From: Talinum fruticosum
Lineage: Eukaryota; Streptophyta; Magnoliopsida; Caryophyllales; Talinaceae
DNA length: 64,000 bases
Assembly (NCBI GenBank): GCA_021018815.1
Contig: JAITYX010000090.1
Location: forward strand, 1,054,001-1,118,000
Direction of reading: 5' to 3'
Shown here piece after piece: positions 24,393 through 34,427 of this stretch (the stretch's first letter is position 1; each line of letters opens with the position of its first letter). Position numbers and translations under genes: made by a program. The notes beneath the pieces were generated by a model, which was not told the DNA's origin, searched no databases, and saw only the letters and a program-made list of their open reading frames with translations.

Positions 24393-25053
24393 TGTTGGAA
24401 TTAAAGACGTTACCAATGGCTAGAATAGAAGAGGAGAATGCTGTGTCGTGGTATGACCACCGACCTGAAAGCAAAACGGCCTGACTACGGTGCAATCGTG
24501 ACAGCCGGTTGCTCCCCAAGGTTTCCACAGCAGCTTTACTTCCGTGCACTCGAAAGCAAAGAAAAATGGAGTATGCAGAAACTATGCCCAGAGAAGAGGA
24601 AGCAGTAGAGAGGAGAGGAAGAGAATTGAGTGTGTGTAAATGAGGAGAGGAAGCTCGGTATTTATAGTGAAAAGCATATGACTGTTGGAGCAAAAGCAGT
24701 GGAGAAAATCAAGGAGGAAGTGGAGGATATTTCTCCACTTATCTCTCCATAACCGAGGATTTTATGCCACTAAAATCTCCCGACTAACGATAACGCAAGA
24801 ATCGGTCAACGAAAGTCAAATAAGATTTCTCCAAAAAAGAATATGTATGTTAGGCCCACAGCCCACAGCCCGGACCGGGCGGGCGGGCGGCGCGCGCGCG
24901 TGTGTTTGGTCCATACGCTCCTCAACCCCCAAGCCATAATAATAATATTCAAATAGTAGCCAAGAGAGGGAGATATAAAAACCCAAGAAAAGCCTAGCAA
25001 AACTTCAATGTGGGACTTCTAGAAGAACAAGAAAAGCATGCCAATTTCCAACA
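24393..25053 (-). repeat. Copia 3' LTR
   Basis: Starts TGTTGGAATT and ends TTTCCAACA on the plus strand. The AAACC target duplication lies just left. A purine-rich tract (read on the minus strand, TTTGTGGGGAT) adjoins it at 25,054-25,065. It carries an extra copy of the 8-mer ACAGCCCA motif compared with the other LTR, and a GC-rich CGGGCGGGCGG block near 24,880. Confidence 0.92.
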
Positions 25054-25628
25054 ATCCCCACAAATGGCATGTAAAGGAAGAGAAGATTTTTCTGGGCATA
25101 GGAAGGGTAAATACTTAAATGTCAATATCTTTCGATTGAATTGACACATAGTGAAATGAGGCAACATCAAGTTGTAATCAAGTGAACTAGTCTTGAACTT
25201 GATACACTTTAGACGAGGCCCCCACAACACATATCAACCTTCAAATTTGTGCATACTCCGCGATAGATAAATTTTGCGCTTTATAAAGGCCATGCGCATA
25301 CCTCGGGTCTCATAAGTGCTCTAGAGAGACATACCAAGTTTCTCATAGAAGGTGGCCAAACCTTCACACTTACGTAGGTAGTTCCATCAAGTCTATCTCG
25401 AGTACAGACCACCATATAATGGATATGGAACTATTAAGAGCATAATGTTGCTCAACCTCACGGATAATTTGCGGTGAATCCATCAAGTGCTTCTCAATAG
25501 CACCACCTTAGTAGGCTATGGAATCATTAAGAGCATAAATAGCTCATCCTTTATAAACACTACCAAGTGTGTCATAGGGATAGGTGTGTAGTGTATTTAT
25601 GAAGTCTCGGTATAGTTTCGTTTGACCA

Positions 25629-26158
25629 CTAAAGGGTATCCACTATACTCGCTTCAATCCATGGGTTTGAGTCCCATCCCCTCGACGTTTCGAGTACCAC
25701 TCGCCTCGTTAGTCCTTTAGTAAGTGGGTCCGAAATGTTTCTTTCGGATCTCACAAACTCAAGGGAAATAACACCATGTTTCAGCAATTGTTTTACTGCA
25801 CCATGTCTAATACGGATATGTCTCTTCTTTCCGTTATAGACAACTGTTGTGTGCAACATTGATTGCTGATTGCGAGTCACAATGCAGAAAAACCGGTGTA
25901 TCTTTCCTTTCCCATACCGGCATGTCCGCCAATAGGTTCTTTAACCATTCTCGCTTCTTGACCCGCCAACTCAAGAGCAATAAATTCAGATTCCATGGTG
26001 GATCGAGCTATACAAGTCTGTTTTGCGGACTTCCATGAGATAGCTCCTCCACCTAAAATAAACACATAACCACTAGTGGAGCTTACTTCATCGTTATCGG
26101 ATACCCAATTTGCATCACAAAATCCTTCTAACACAGCAGGAAATTTGTTAAAATGCAA
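25629..26158 (-). pseudogene. Copia RNase H domain
   Basis: Copia RNase H motifs are visible: [54 protein letters not shown], and in a second frame KKRHIRIRHGAVKQLLKHGV and DPLTKGLTRR. The two blocks are separated by a frame break near 25,880. This is the 3' end of pol. Confidence 0.88.
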
Positions 26159-26422
26159 ACACCAGTTAATGGTACCTTTTAAGTATTTTAGTAAGCGAAA
26201 AAGGGCATCCCAGATGATCTTGACTAGGGTTATGAGTATATCGACTCAGTCTACTAACTGCATAAGCAATGTCGGGACGAGTGTAGTTCATGAGATACAT
26301 GACACTTCCTATAATTTTAGCATACTCGGATTGAGAAACACTAGGTCCTCTGTTCTTTTTAAGGTGTATGCTAGGGTCATAGGGAGTTCTAACAGTACTA
26401 CCTCAAAGCGAGTTGAACCTCC

Positions 26423-27517
26423 TTAAGATTTTTCAATGTAATGAGACCGACAGAGAGAAAACCCACTGTTGGTTTTTGTGACTTTGACCCCTAGGATCAC
26501 GTCGGCTTCTCCTAAGTCCTTCATTTCGAAATGTGAGGATAACATTTTCTTAGTCTCATTAACAACATGCAAGTTAGTACCAAAAATTAGCATGTCATCC
26601 ACATATAAGCATATGATCACACAATCTGAGTCAAATGATTTTGAATAGACACAAGAGTCGGATGCATTTACTGTAAATCCATTTAGCTTTAAAGTGCTAT
26701 CAAACTTTTCATACCACTTGTTTGGGAGCTTGCTTAAGACCATAAAGGGATTTTCTCGGTTACACACTTTATGCTCCCGACCAGGAATTTCACAGCCCTC
26801 GGGTTGGGACATGTAAATCTCTTCTTCTAAATCACCATTTAGAAAAGCAGTCTTTACATCCATTTGATGTACAACTAGATTGTTGATAGCTGCTAAGACA
26901 ATTAAGGTTCCGATGGTCGCAATTTTGGTCATCTGGGAATAGGTATCAAAGAAATCAACTCCCTTCTTTTGATTAAACCCTCTAATTACCAACCTTGCTT
27001 TATACTTGTCTATAGAACCATCAGGCCTTAATTTCTTTTTGAAGATCCACTTACTACTGATAGGCTTACAACCTCTGGGCAAGTCTACTAACTCCCAAGT
27101 TTTATTAGACTCTATAGAATCTAATTCACTTTTAATGGCGTCTTTCCGTAAACCGACATCTATAGACCTCATAGCCTCTTGATAAGTTTTGGGATCTTCC
27201 TCAATAAGATAGATTGACACTAGTTCATCGGTTATGGCATCAACATCCAAGTTCTCAACTAGAAAGGAAGTAATAAAATCAGGACCATAGTTGAGTTCAA
27301 CTCTACGCCTTTTACTCCTTCTAGGCTCATCAATATTATTATTAGATGCTGAACTAGAAACAGGCAATCTAACATTTTCATGCAAAGTATTGGTCACATT
27401 TTTCTTTAAAGGAAACACATGCTCAAAGAATACAACATCTCTAGATTCAGAAATGGTAAGATCAGGTAATGACATGAATCTATATGCAGCACTATTTTGA
27501 GCATAACTAATAAACAC
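26423..27517 (-). CDS. Copia reverse transcriptase (364-residue open frame)
   Basis: This is the longest intact frame in the element. It shows KTWELVDLPRGCKPISSKWI, KARLVIRGFNQKKGVDFFDT, VHQMDVKTAFLNGDLEEEIY and the catalytic VIICLYVDDMLIFG, with the YVDD box of active copia enzymes. It ends prematurely after ILGVKVTKTNSGFSLCRSHY; the expected continuation lies in another frame to the left. Confidence 0.93.
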   Translation of the reverse strand: MFISYAQNSAAYRFMSLPDLTISESRDVVFFEHVFPLKKNVTNTLHENVRLPVSSSASNNNIDEPRRSKRRRVELNYGPDFITSFLVENLDVDAITDELVSIYLIEEDPKTYQEAMRSIDVGLRKDAIKSELDSIESNKTWELVDLPRGCKPISSKWIFKKKLRPDGSIDKYKARLVIRGFNQKKGVDFFDTYSQMTKIATIGTLIVLAAINNLVVHQMDVKTAFLNGDLEEEIYMSQPEGCEIPGREHKVCNRENPFMVLSKLPNKWYEKFDSTLKLNGFTVNASDSCVYSKSFDSDCVIICLYVDDMLIFGTNLHVVNETKKMLSSHFEMKDLGEADVILGVKVTKTNSGFSLCRSHYIEKS

Positions 27518-27559
27518 AGAATCAAAGGTCTTAGAACCAATATTGGGTCTTTTGAAGTC

Positions 27560-28140
27560 GGTAAAGGAACCTTAGCCAAGCATCCTCATACTTTAAGAGT
27601 ACTCAAATTTGGAGCATACCCTTTCCACAGTTCATATGGGGTTTGGTCTAACCTTTTATGAGGAACTCTGTTTAGAATATAACAAGCAGTTAGAACAGAC
27701 TTCCCCACATGTTATCCGAAAGGCCCGAACTTAATAGCATAGCATTCATCATTTCCTTAAGAGTTCTGTTCTTCCTTTCAGCTATCCCATTCTGTTGGGG
27801 AGTATAGGGGCACTATCCTCATGGATTATTCCATTTGATGCACAAAAAGCAGCAAGGGCATTGGTTCCATAGTCACCATCTCTATCGGATCTAAGCCTCT
27901 TGATCTTTCTATCTAGTTGGTTTTCTACTTCGCTTTATATCTCAAGAACATTTCTTCAGCCTCATCTTTGGATTTAAGGAGGTATACTCTAGTGAATCTA
28001 GAGTAGTCATCTACAAAGGTAATATAGTATCTTTTCCCACCTTTGCTAACCGTGTTCTTGAAGTCTACTAGGTCTGAATGAATTAACTCTAGTAGTTCAG
28101 TTTGTCTACTAGTTACGAGGCTTAAACGGTTTCTTAGCAT
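27560..28140 (-). pseudogene. Copia integrase core
   Basis: GKRYYITFVDDYSRFTRVYL is the start of the catalytic core and contains its first Asp. Downstream, in a second frame, are the QQNGIAERKNRTL-type block around 27,790-27,760 and the NRVPHKR block around 27,660. A one-base loss near 27,930 separates the frames. Confidence 0.75.
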
Positions 28141-28559
28141 ATTTTGCTTCTACACAAACAGGACATTTCGATATGCTTTCAATATTAACAGATGGAATTA
28201 AATGCATATTACGAAGCCTTTTTAATGAAGCAAAATTAACATGTCCAAGTCTACCATGCCATAAATCAACAGACTCAGCAATATAAGCGGAACTAGAAGC
28301 ATTTCCATTAATTTTAGAGGCAACATTTAGAACAAATAAACCCCTTTTTGACCCCCATTCAGATATCCCTTTCCAACAAAGTCTCCATTCCGAGAGATGA
28401 TAGCCACCCCTCCATCTAAAACAACTTTAATGCCAAGCAAGATTAAGAAGACCACCAGAAACTAAGTTTCTACGGAGGGAAGGGACATACAGACACATTA
28501 GTCAAACATAATTTTTTGCCGAAGTGAAATTGAGAAGAACTTTCCCTTTACCCAACACT

Positions 28560-28866
28560 CCAGCAGTTGTTGAATTTCCCATGTAGACATGTTCTCCGTC
28601 AGCAACATCTTCAAATTCGTGCATCAGTTCCTTGTTGGCGCAAAAGTGCCTTGAAGCTCCAGTAATCCAGGATCCACTCGGTTGGTTCCGCCACCGAGTT
28701 CGCCTCCACAGTGACTCGCACGGATAATCTCGTCGTCTTCTGCAAGGTTAACTTGTGCAGTACCTTGGCCTGTGGGTTTTGCAGCTCCTTGTGCACCAGA
28801 TTTTTGATTTGGTCCTTTGCGGAAATTGCACTTGGTAGGCTTTGTGGCCTGGTTTTCCGCAGACAT
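28560..28866 (-). pseudogene. Copia gag zinc knuckle and aspartic protease region
   Basis: The zinc-knuckle tail KCNFRKGPNQKSGA is followed by the protease region, visible as NRVDPG and, in another frame near 28,575-28,620, ADGEHVYMGNST. The catalytic Asp-Ser/Thr-Gly triad is not clean in a single frame, because a frame break falls inside it. Confidence 0.6.
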
Positions 28867-29691
28867 AGCACGTTACCTTCTGTTTTTGAATTTTGTTGCT
28901 TGACTTGTTCATCCGGTTCTCGCTGTTTGGGATTGTTCTGTTTTTGATTGAACTTCCCTTTGCCTTTGAACTCTGTCTTTATTTGTTTGCACTGAAGATT
29001 CAACCAAATTAGCTTTAGAAGAATTCAAAGAAAGAGAGTCCATCTTATCTTTCGGACGATTAGCCTCTTCCGTTCTCATGTGACTAATCAGCTCCTGCAG
29101 GTGAGGTCCTTTTTCTTGTGCTTAAGTTGATTTACGTAGTCACTCCAGGATGGTGGGAATTTTTCAATGAGTACGTTGGCTTGAAGGATATCACACATCT
29201 TCATGCCTTCGTTGACAACTTCAGCACACGAGGTTCTCGTAGACATGGACTTGCTCCATGATTGGCTTGTCATCTGTAACTGGAATTTGAGCCATTCGCC
29301 AACCACGTACTTCTTTTTGCCAGCATCATCTGCACCATATTTAATTTGCAGTTTTTCCCATATAACCTTAGCAGATTTATAATCAATAAATAAATCAAAT
29401 AATGGGTTAGTCATATGGTGCAAGCAGATAGCCTCGGACAGTTTTGTTGTCTTTCTCCAATTTCTTCTTAGCAGCATCAGCGAGTAGCAGAGGAGGTGCT
29501 CTTCTCTTTATCTTTGTCCGTTGCGGTAGAGGTTTCAGACTTGTCATCAGCAATGTTTGTGGACAGAACGTAATCCACATCCAATTGTTCGAATAGAATC
29601 AGCAGCTTCGGGACCATCGCTTGTAGTTGGTTCCATCAAGGGGTTCAATTTTTGAAAGGTCGGGAAGAGCTTTGTGGAAGTTTACAGCCAT
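28866..29691 (-). pseudogene. Copia gag, frame-broken
   Basis: The ATG at 29,691 begins MAVNFHKALPDLSKIEPLDG, followed by NYKRW. The gag core continues at 29,477-29,088 with NPLFDLFIDYKSAKVIWEKL, YGADDAGKKKYVVGEWLKFQ and VLIEKFPPSWSDYVNQLKHK. These blocks lie in different frames; the first break follows NYKRW near 29,620. The product would form the virus-like particle shell. Confidence 0.8.
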
Positions 29692-29728
29692 CGATGAGTA
29701 GAAATGAATAGAGTTTTTGCTTTCAGAT

Positions 29729-30385
29729 TGTTGGAATTAAAGACGTTACCAATGGCTAGAATAGAAGAGGAGAATGCTCGTGTCGTGGTATGACCACCGA
29801 CCTGAAAGCAAAAACGGCCCGACTACGGTGCAATCGTGACAGCCGGTTGCTCCCCAAGGTTTCCACAGCAGCTTTACTTCCGTGCACTCGAAAGCAAAGA
29901 AAAATGGAGTATGCAGAAACTATGCCTAGAGAAGAGGAAGCAGTAGAGAGGAGAGGAAGAGAATTGAGTGTGTGTAAATGAGGAGAGGAAGCTCGGTATT
30001 TATAGTGAAAAGCATATGATCTGTTGGAGCAAAAGCAGTGGAGAAAATCAAGGAGGAAGTGGAGGATATTTCTCCACTTATCTCTCCATAACCGAGGATT
30101 TTATGCCACTAAAATCTCCTGACTAACAATAACGCAAGAATCGGTCAACGAAAGTCAAATAAGATTTCTCCAAAAAAGAATATGTATGTTAGGCCCACAG
30201 CCCGGACCGGGCGGGCGGGCGGCGCGCGCGCGTGTGTTTGGTCCATACGCTCCTCAACCCCCAAGCCATAATAATAATATTCAAATAGTAGCCAAGAGAG
30301 GGAGATATAAAAACCCAAGAGAAGCCTAGCAAAACTTCAATGTGGGACTTTTAGAAGAACAAGAAAAGCATGCCAATTTCCAACA
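29729..30385 (-). repeat. Copia 5' LTR
   Basis: It is near-identical to 24,393-25,053 and followed by AAACC at 30,386-30,390. On the minus strand its promoter drives gag. The expected primer site just inside (minus strand, ATCTGAAAGC...) does not match the initiator-Met complement, so another tRNA or a decayed site is used. Confidence 0.92.
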
Positions 30386-30889
30386 AAACCTACTTGCATT
30401 TAACACCAATGAAACAGCATTTCCAATCACAACAGTAAGTATCGGAATCAAATAAGACGTAGATGCAATAGTTGCTGCCAACGCTCTATGCCCAAGTTAA
30501 AGTACTTGGATTTTCATGACATGGGCCAGACTTTTTGAGAAATCATATGTAACAGAAACCAACAATATTAAAGTACTAGGAGAATTTACACATCAGTCTG
30601 CTTATTTTATGGCAAGCTTATTTAGCCACTTGGCAAACAGAAAACAAAAAAAAAAGGGGCTGAAAACAGAAAATGTCAAGTCTTTTGAATCCTCAAAAAC
30701 TTCATTCCCAGTTTACCATTTTAGAGCAGCAACCCTGCAAGGGAAGAAAAACAAACCAGATTGCTCTAGTTCCAGGGAAAATGTGGATCAAATGGATTTC
30801 TAACCTTAGAAAATCGGTCTTCCAAATTCTTCTCTGGCTGATGTCTTCAAAGCTTCAGCTTGAATCCCTTACTTAGGAAACCGTCTAAA
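30386..30889. other. Right flank of Copia insertion
   Basis: No gene is firmly supported. On the minus strand an open stretch (30,495-30,386) continues in frame across the AAACC duplication into 24,392-24,304, giving about 65 codons that include a hydrophobic ALAATIASTSYLIPILTVV segment. It begins after an in-frame stop and has no recognised family, so it may be chance. Confidence 0.35.
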
Positions 30890-31653
30890 TCATCCCTGCG
30901 AAAGACCATGTCTAGGACCTTCCCGATAATCGGGAACTTTAATTGAATCGTTTAATTGGGGCCACATATTGGGCTTTCCCGGCAAATGAGAACTTTAACC
31001 TAATCGTTTAATAGAAGTCACGGCTACAAATGCATTTAAATTGGGGTCCTAGTGATGGCCGGAAACTAAAACGTTTACGAAGTTGAAAACAAAATTGAGA
31101 AGTTTACAGGAAACAAAAACTGTGCATTTTGCTTAAATGTTTGAGTTTTAAATGAATTTAAAATCGCGCACATGCTCGCTAACTCTACGAAATTATTTTA
31201 CAATGCAAGGGTAACGTATTGAACCAACCGCTCACTTTATGTTTTATGTTCTACGTTTTATATTTTAAACTGTTTTAGGGAAAGAGAAGTAACTAGTATT
31301 TAAACAGGAATTGCATGAGGAGAAGGAAATAGAGGAAAAAGAATCCTAAAAGGCTAGTATCAGGCAGTGACCTGCATGTTGTATTTTGGTGTTAAATGTA
31401 TTTTGGATTATGAGTTAAGAAATGAACGGACTTTTGTACTATCGAAGTTTATGTATATAATGCATAAACCTTGTGATTGTTTATGCAAATAAATATAATA
31501 TATATAACAATATGTGGAATGTATAAGTACAGGCCTTGTCTACAAGAGACGGCGGTGATGCCCCAACTTGATTTTAGCTTCCGCTACTATGCTGCTTCAA
31601 TTTACTTTGGTTATAAATTAGCAATAAGAGTTATTATAGTCTGGGGCGTTACA
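30890..31653 (+). mobile_element. 3' fragment of a TGTAAC-family LTR
   Basis: The fragment ends CTGGGGCGTTACA, like the 10,001-12,749 element. Inner landmarks match it too: a GCGCAC...GCTC motif, an ACGGCGGT motif and a CTTCCGCT motif shortly before the end. The 5' part is missing. The terminal CA is followed immediately by CT-rich DNA that resembles the leader of another copy. Confidence 0.5.
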
Positions 31654-31838
31654 TGCTCTCTCTCTCTCTCTCTCTCTCGCCCTCCTCTGTTTTGGTTCGG
31701 GCTAGGTGCCTCTGCCCTTCTCCTGGCGTCAGTCTCAACTTCTCCCTTCTCCTGGTTGTTCTCGGTGTCCCTCTTGCTTTCGTTCTCTTGCCTGCTCTTC
31801 CTTTCGAACTCAATCTCTCGCTTCCCTTCTTCGCTTCC

Positions 31839-31900
<62 letters not shown>

Positions 31901-32200
31901 CTGGTTCTTGCTTGCCCGCCGATCCCCTTCCCCTGTCGTCGTTCCTTTTCCTGGCGGCCTTTCTGACTTTCGGTTCTTCTCCCGCTTCTTCTCCCGCTCT
32001 GTTTCTCTCGCTAGCCCTCGCTCTCGCTTTCCCCCTTCTCTGCTGCTCACTCTGTTTTTGTTCTTTTCAGTCCAACACCCCCTCTCTCTTCCATGGCCTT
32101 ACCCAAGTCATGACACCGAAAACCTCCTCCCCCTTCTCCACAATTCACTTCCCAATGTTGCCACCTTGCTCCTCTTTACACTAATCACTCATCTAAGGTG
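31654..32200 (+). repeat. CT-rich leader-like block with (CT)n microsatellites
   Basis: (CT)n runs lie at 31,655-31,678 and 31,841-31,897 within pyrimidine-rich, GC-richer DNA, ending at CTAAG|GTGAAC. This layout resembles 10,340-10,860 in the TGTAAC LTR. Long serine/leucine-rich open frames here are compositional and not proteins. Confidence 0.6.
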
Positions 32201-33394
32201 AACAACCCATTTGCCTCTTAATCTTTTTTTCTTTTCCCCTTTTTTTCTTTTTATTAATTAAATAAATTCAATTTGATTAAGTTCAAATAGGTAATGTAAT
32301 TTCCCCACGTCTTTTACTTATTCAGACCAGGGTAAACAGTCAAGAGAGAAATTATTATACTTCGTTAATTAAAGTTAATTAACACGTGACAATTTGCCCA
32401 GGGTAAATTATAAATATACATTCGTATATATATTTTTAGTTACTTAGACCTAATTTATTTAATTAGAACTGATTAATTAATTCTAGTCCTATAATTACCT
32501 CAATTAAAATTACGGTTATTATATTTACCGGCACTTTAATAATACATAAATATTAAATTTTAATGCTATTTTAAAAAATAAAAAGTAATAGTGTAGATTA
32601 AATATTGTGTCATGGACAGTTAAGATTGCGGGAATTACCGTAGTTACCATTTTGTGGGATGACTATACCTGCACCGTATAAAAATAGTGTATACTAAACA
32701 GTAAATTCGTGTCAACTTTGAGTCAAAATTAGCTTGGTTCATGTTATTATGTCAAGTCAAACTTTCACAACCTTGTTTTGAGAATTCCTATATAATTTAG
32801 AATGAATTACACTGCTGAGATTTTGAGAGCCCTAAAGTAATGAGCTTATACAATAACTATCTTTTCTGTATCATAGTAGTAGATTCACTAACTAATGCTA
32901 ATCATGGTTTTTCCCTCTTTAGTTGAGAAGCGGTTTTTCACGTTAAAATTGATTGTTGTCCCTTCTATTAATGTACGAATGTGCGGAGCCAAACTTTATA
33001 CTATGCTTCCAATCCAACAATTGATAGCATTGAGTTCATGATCCCAACAGCAAACAAGAAATTAGCTTGGAAAATTCACTTTAAAACAAGCTGACCGATG
33101 TGATAAGATAACAAAGCACACATAGGTATAGTACATTCTCGATCAATCGAGAAATCATCGACCAAGGAAACCAGCTTAGTGATGATTGCTTACATGTATT
33201 AAGTAGTATAAAGAGCTGCAGCTAAGTACAGCATAGTCGACAATATATATATACTCGCAAATCAAACCCTGACACGATGAGGAAGACGATGGAGGACGCC
33301 TTTCTCGTTAGGTTTTATTCAAAACAGCAACGACATATGCTCACAACTGCTGAAGAGAGAATGCAACACATGTATGTATGATTACATGGATCGA
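32201..33394. other. AT-rich intergenic spacer
   Basis: No coding signal is visible. The first few hundred bases may be the AT-rich continuation of the LTR fragment to the left. The right edge should hold the 3' UTR of the minus-strand JIP-23-like gene. Confidence 0.5.
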
Positions 33395-34245
33395 TTACTT
33401 GGGCAGAGCCTCGGGCAGTGTCATTATAGCCTCCAGGAAAGCAATTTTGTCATCACCCATTGAACCAAACATCACTCCTGAATTATTTTGTGCTGTGTGC
33501 GTCAAACGCTTAGACGGCGCGGTGTCTAGTTCTCCTTTACTGTCATAATTTGATTTTGGCCAGTGAATATCGGTGCGGACCTGCAACAAAAATTATATTG
33601 CTTTTCCAAGTTAGTATAGGGGTAGGTACTGAATCAGATCTCCGTTGGGTCAAAGAGGCCGGACTAATTTATTTAATAGTTTAACCTTGACTCGACCTGA
33701 CCTACTTTGTAAATGCATGGGCCGACCCCTGCAAGTTAGAAATAGGACATTATATTTTGGTGATTTAGCCTAGCTAGCTAGATAGCTTACGCGGTTGTGG
33801 TCACCAGACGCCCGTTTATTGTTGGCCCAATACAGGACCCAGTGCCGAGTTTCCCTGAACTACCTTTCCCAGCGTACGCAACAACACCTTTAGAGTAATC
33901 ATCTTCCCAATCTCCATGGCCAAAGACACCCCATTGGCCATTCGCAATTATGAAAGGGTATGGGGAATGGCAAAGGTGTCCATTCCAGTCGGTGGAATCA
34001 GCATAAGTTAGAGGACCACCAGTAGCGTTGTAGATAAACCCCAAAGTGATGCAACGGGCGCCATCCCCATAAAGACCCCTAATGTAGTCTGCATACTTGT
34101 GAGCATTCGCATCCTTGCCCTCTGCATTCTTCAGCTCAAGAGCCACCCGAGCTCGGTCTATCTGTGTCAACTCCTTGCCATGATACTCTGGCATTCCTTT
34201 CAGAGTTTCGTTAGTCACAGGAGTTCCAAACACATTGCACGCCAT
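33395..34245 (-). CDS. 23 kDa jasmonate-induced protein-like gene, two exons, one frame break
   Basis: Exon 1 runs 34,245-33,791 and exon 2 33,580-33,395. The start reads MACNVFGTPVTNETLKGMPE; later blocks are KDANAHKYADYIRGLYG, ITLGFIYNATGGPLTYADST and GHLCHSPYPFIIANGQWGVF. The frame must shift at the C run 33,853-33,855, after which WVLYWANNK and DHNR lead to the donor CGC|GTAAGC. Exon 2 begins VRTDIHWP and ends PEALPK. With one base restored the CDS is 642 nt (213 residues), close to the roughly 210 of barley JIP-23. The start at 34,245 is chosen over 34,266 because the paralogue starts there and a splice acceptor TTGCAG precedes it. JIP-23 proteins accumulate under jasmonate and stress; their biochemical activity is not settled. 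Confidence 0.83.
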
Positions 34246-34418
34246 ATTTGCCCTGCAACAAATCATTTTAAACGTACATTAGTATTAAGCACACATACGC
34301 AGAGACATATATATGAAAGAAATATAAGTTTATATATGAGGATAGATATACCAGACTAGCCGAGATTGAGATCAGAGGAAGGATATGATTGTGTGCAAAG
34401 CTGCTGAGCTTTCTATCG

Positions 34419-34427
34419 CTATTTATA
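34419..34427 (-). promoter_or_regulatory. TATA box of JIP-23-like gene
   Basis: On the minus strand TATAAATAG lies about 175 bp upstream of the ATG. Between them are a donor-like CTAGTCTG|GTATATC near 34,350 and the acceptor TTGCAG near 34,256, suggesting a 5' UTR intron as in the paralogue at 19.7-19.9 kb. Confidence 0.6.

Larger units (their letters stand above)
24393..30385 (-). mobile_element. Complete Ty1/copia retrotransposon
   Basis: Two LTRs (24,393-25,053 and 29,729-30,385) flank a minus-strand gag-protease-integrase-RT-RNase H order, which defines Ty1/copia. The element is bounded by a perfect AAACC duplication. LTRs differ by only about half a dozen substitutions plus a few one-base gaps and one 8-bp gap, so the insertion is recent. 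Coding parts are nevertheless broken by several frame shifts, some of which are one-base losses in short runs. Confidence 0.93.

Noticed and set aside
30516..30803. 95-codon plus-strand ORF beside the Copia element
   Set aside because: No motif or family is visible, it is rich in Lys/Ser from A-rich DNA, and there is no promoter or splice context.
31477..32201. Serine/leucine-rich ORFs of 182-235 codons
   Set aside because: They are translations of (CT)n and pyrimidine-rich DNA and have the mirror-image Glu/Arg ORF on the other strand.
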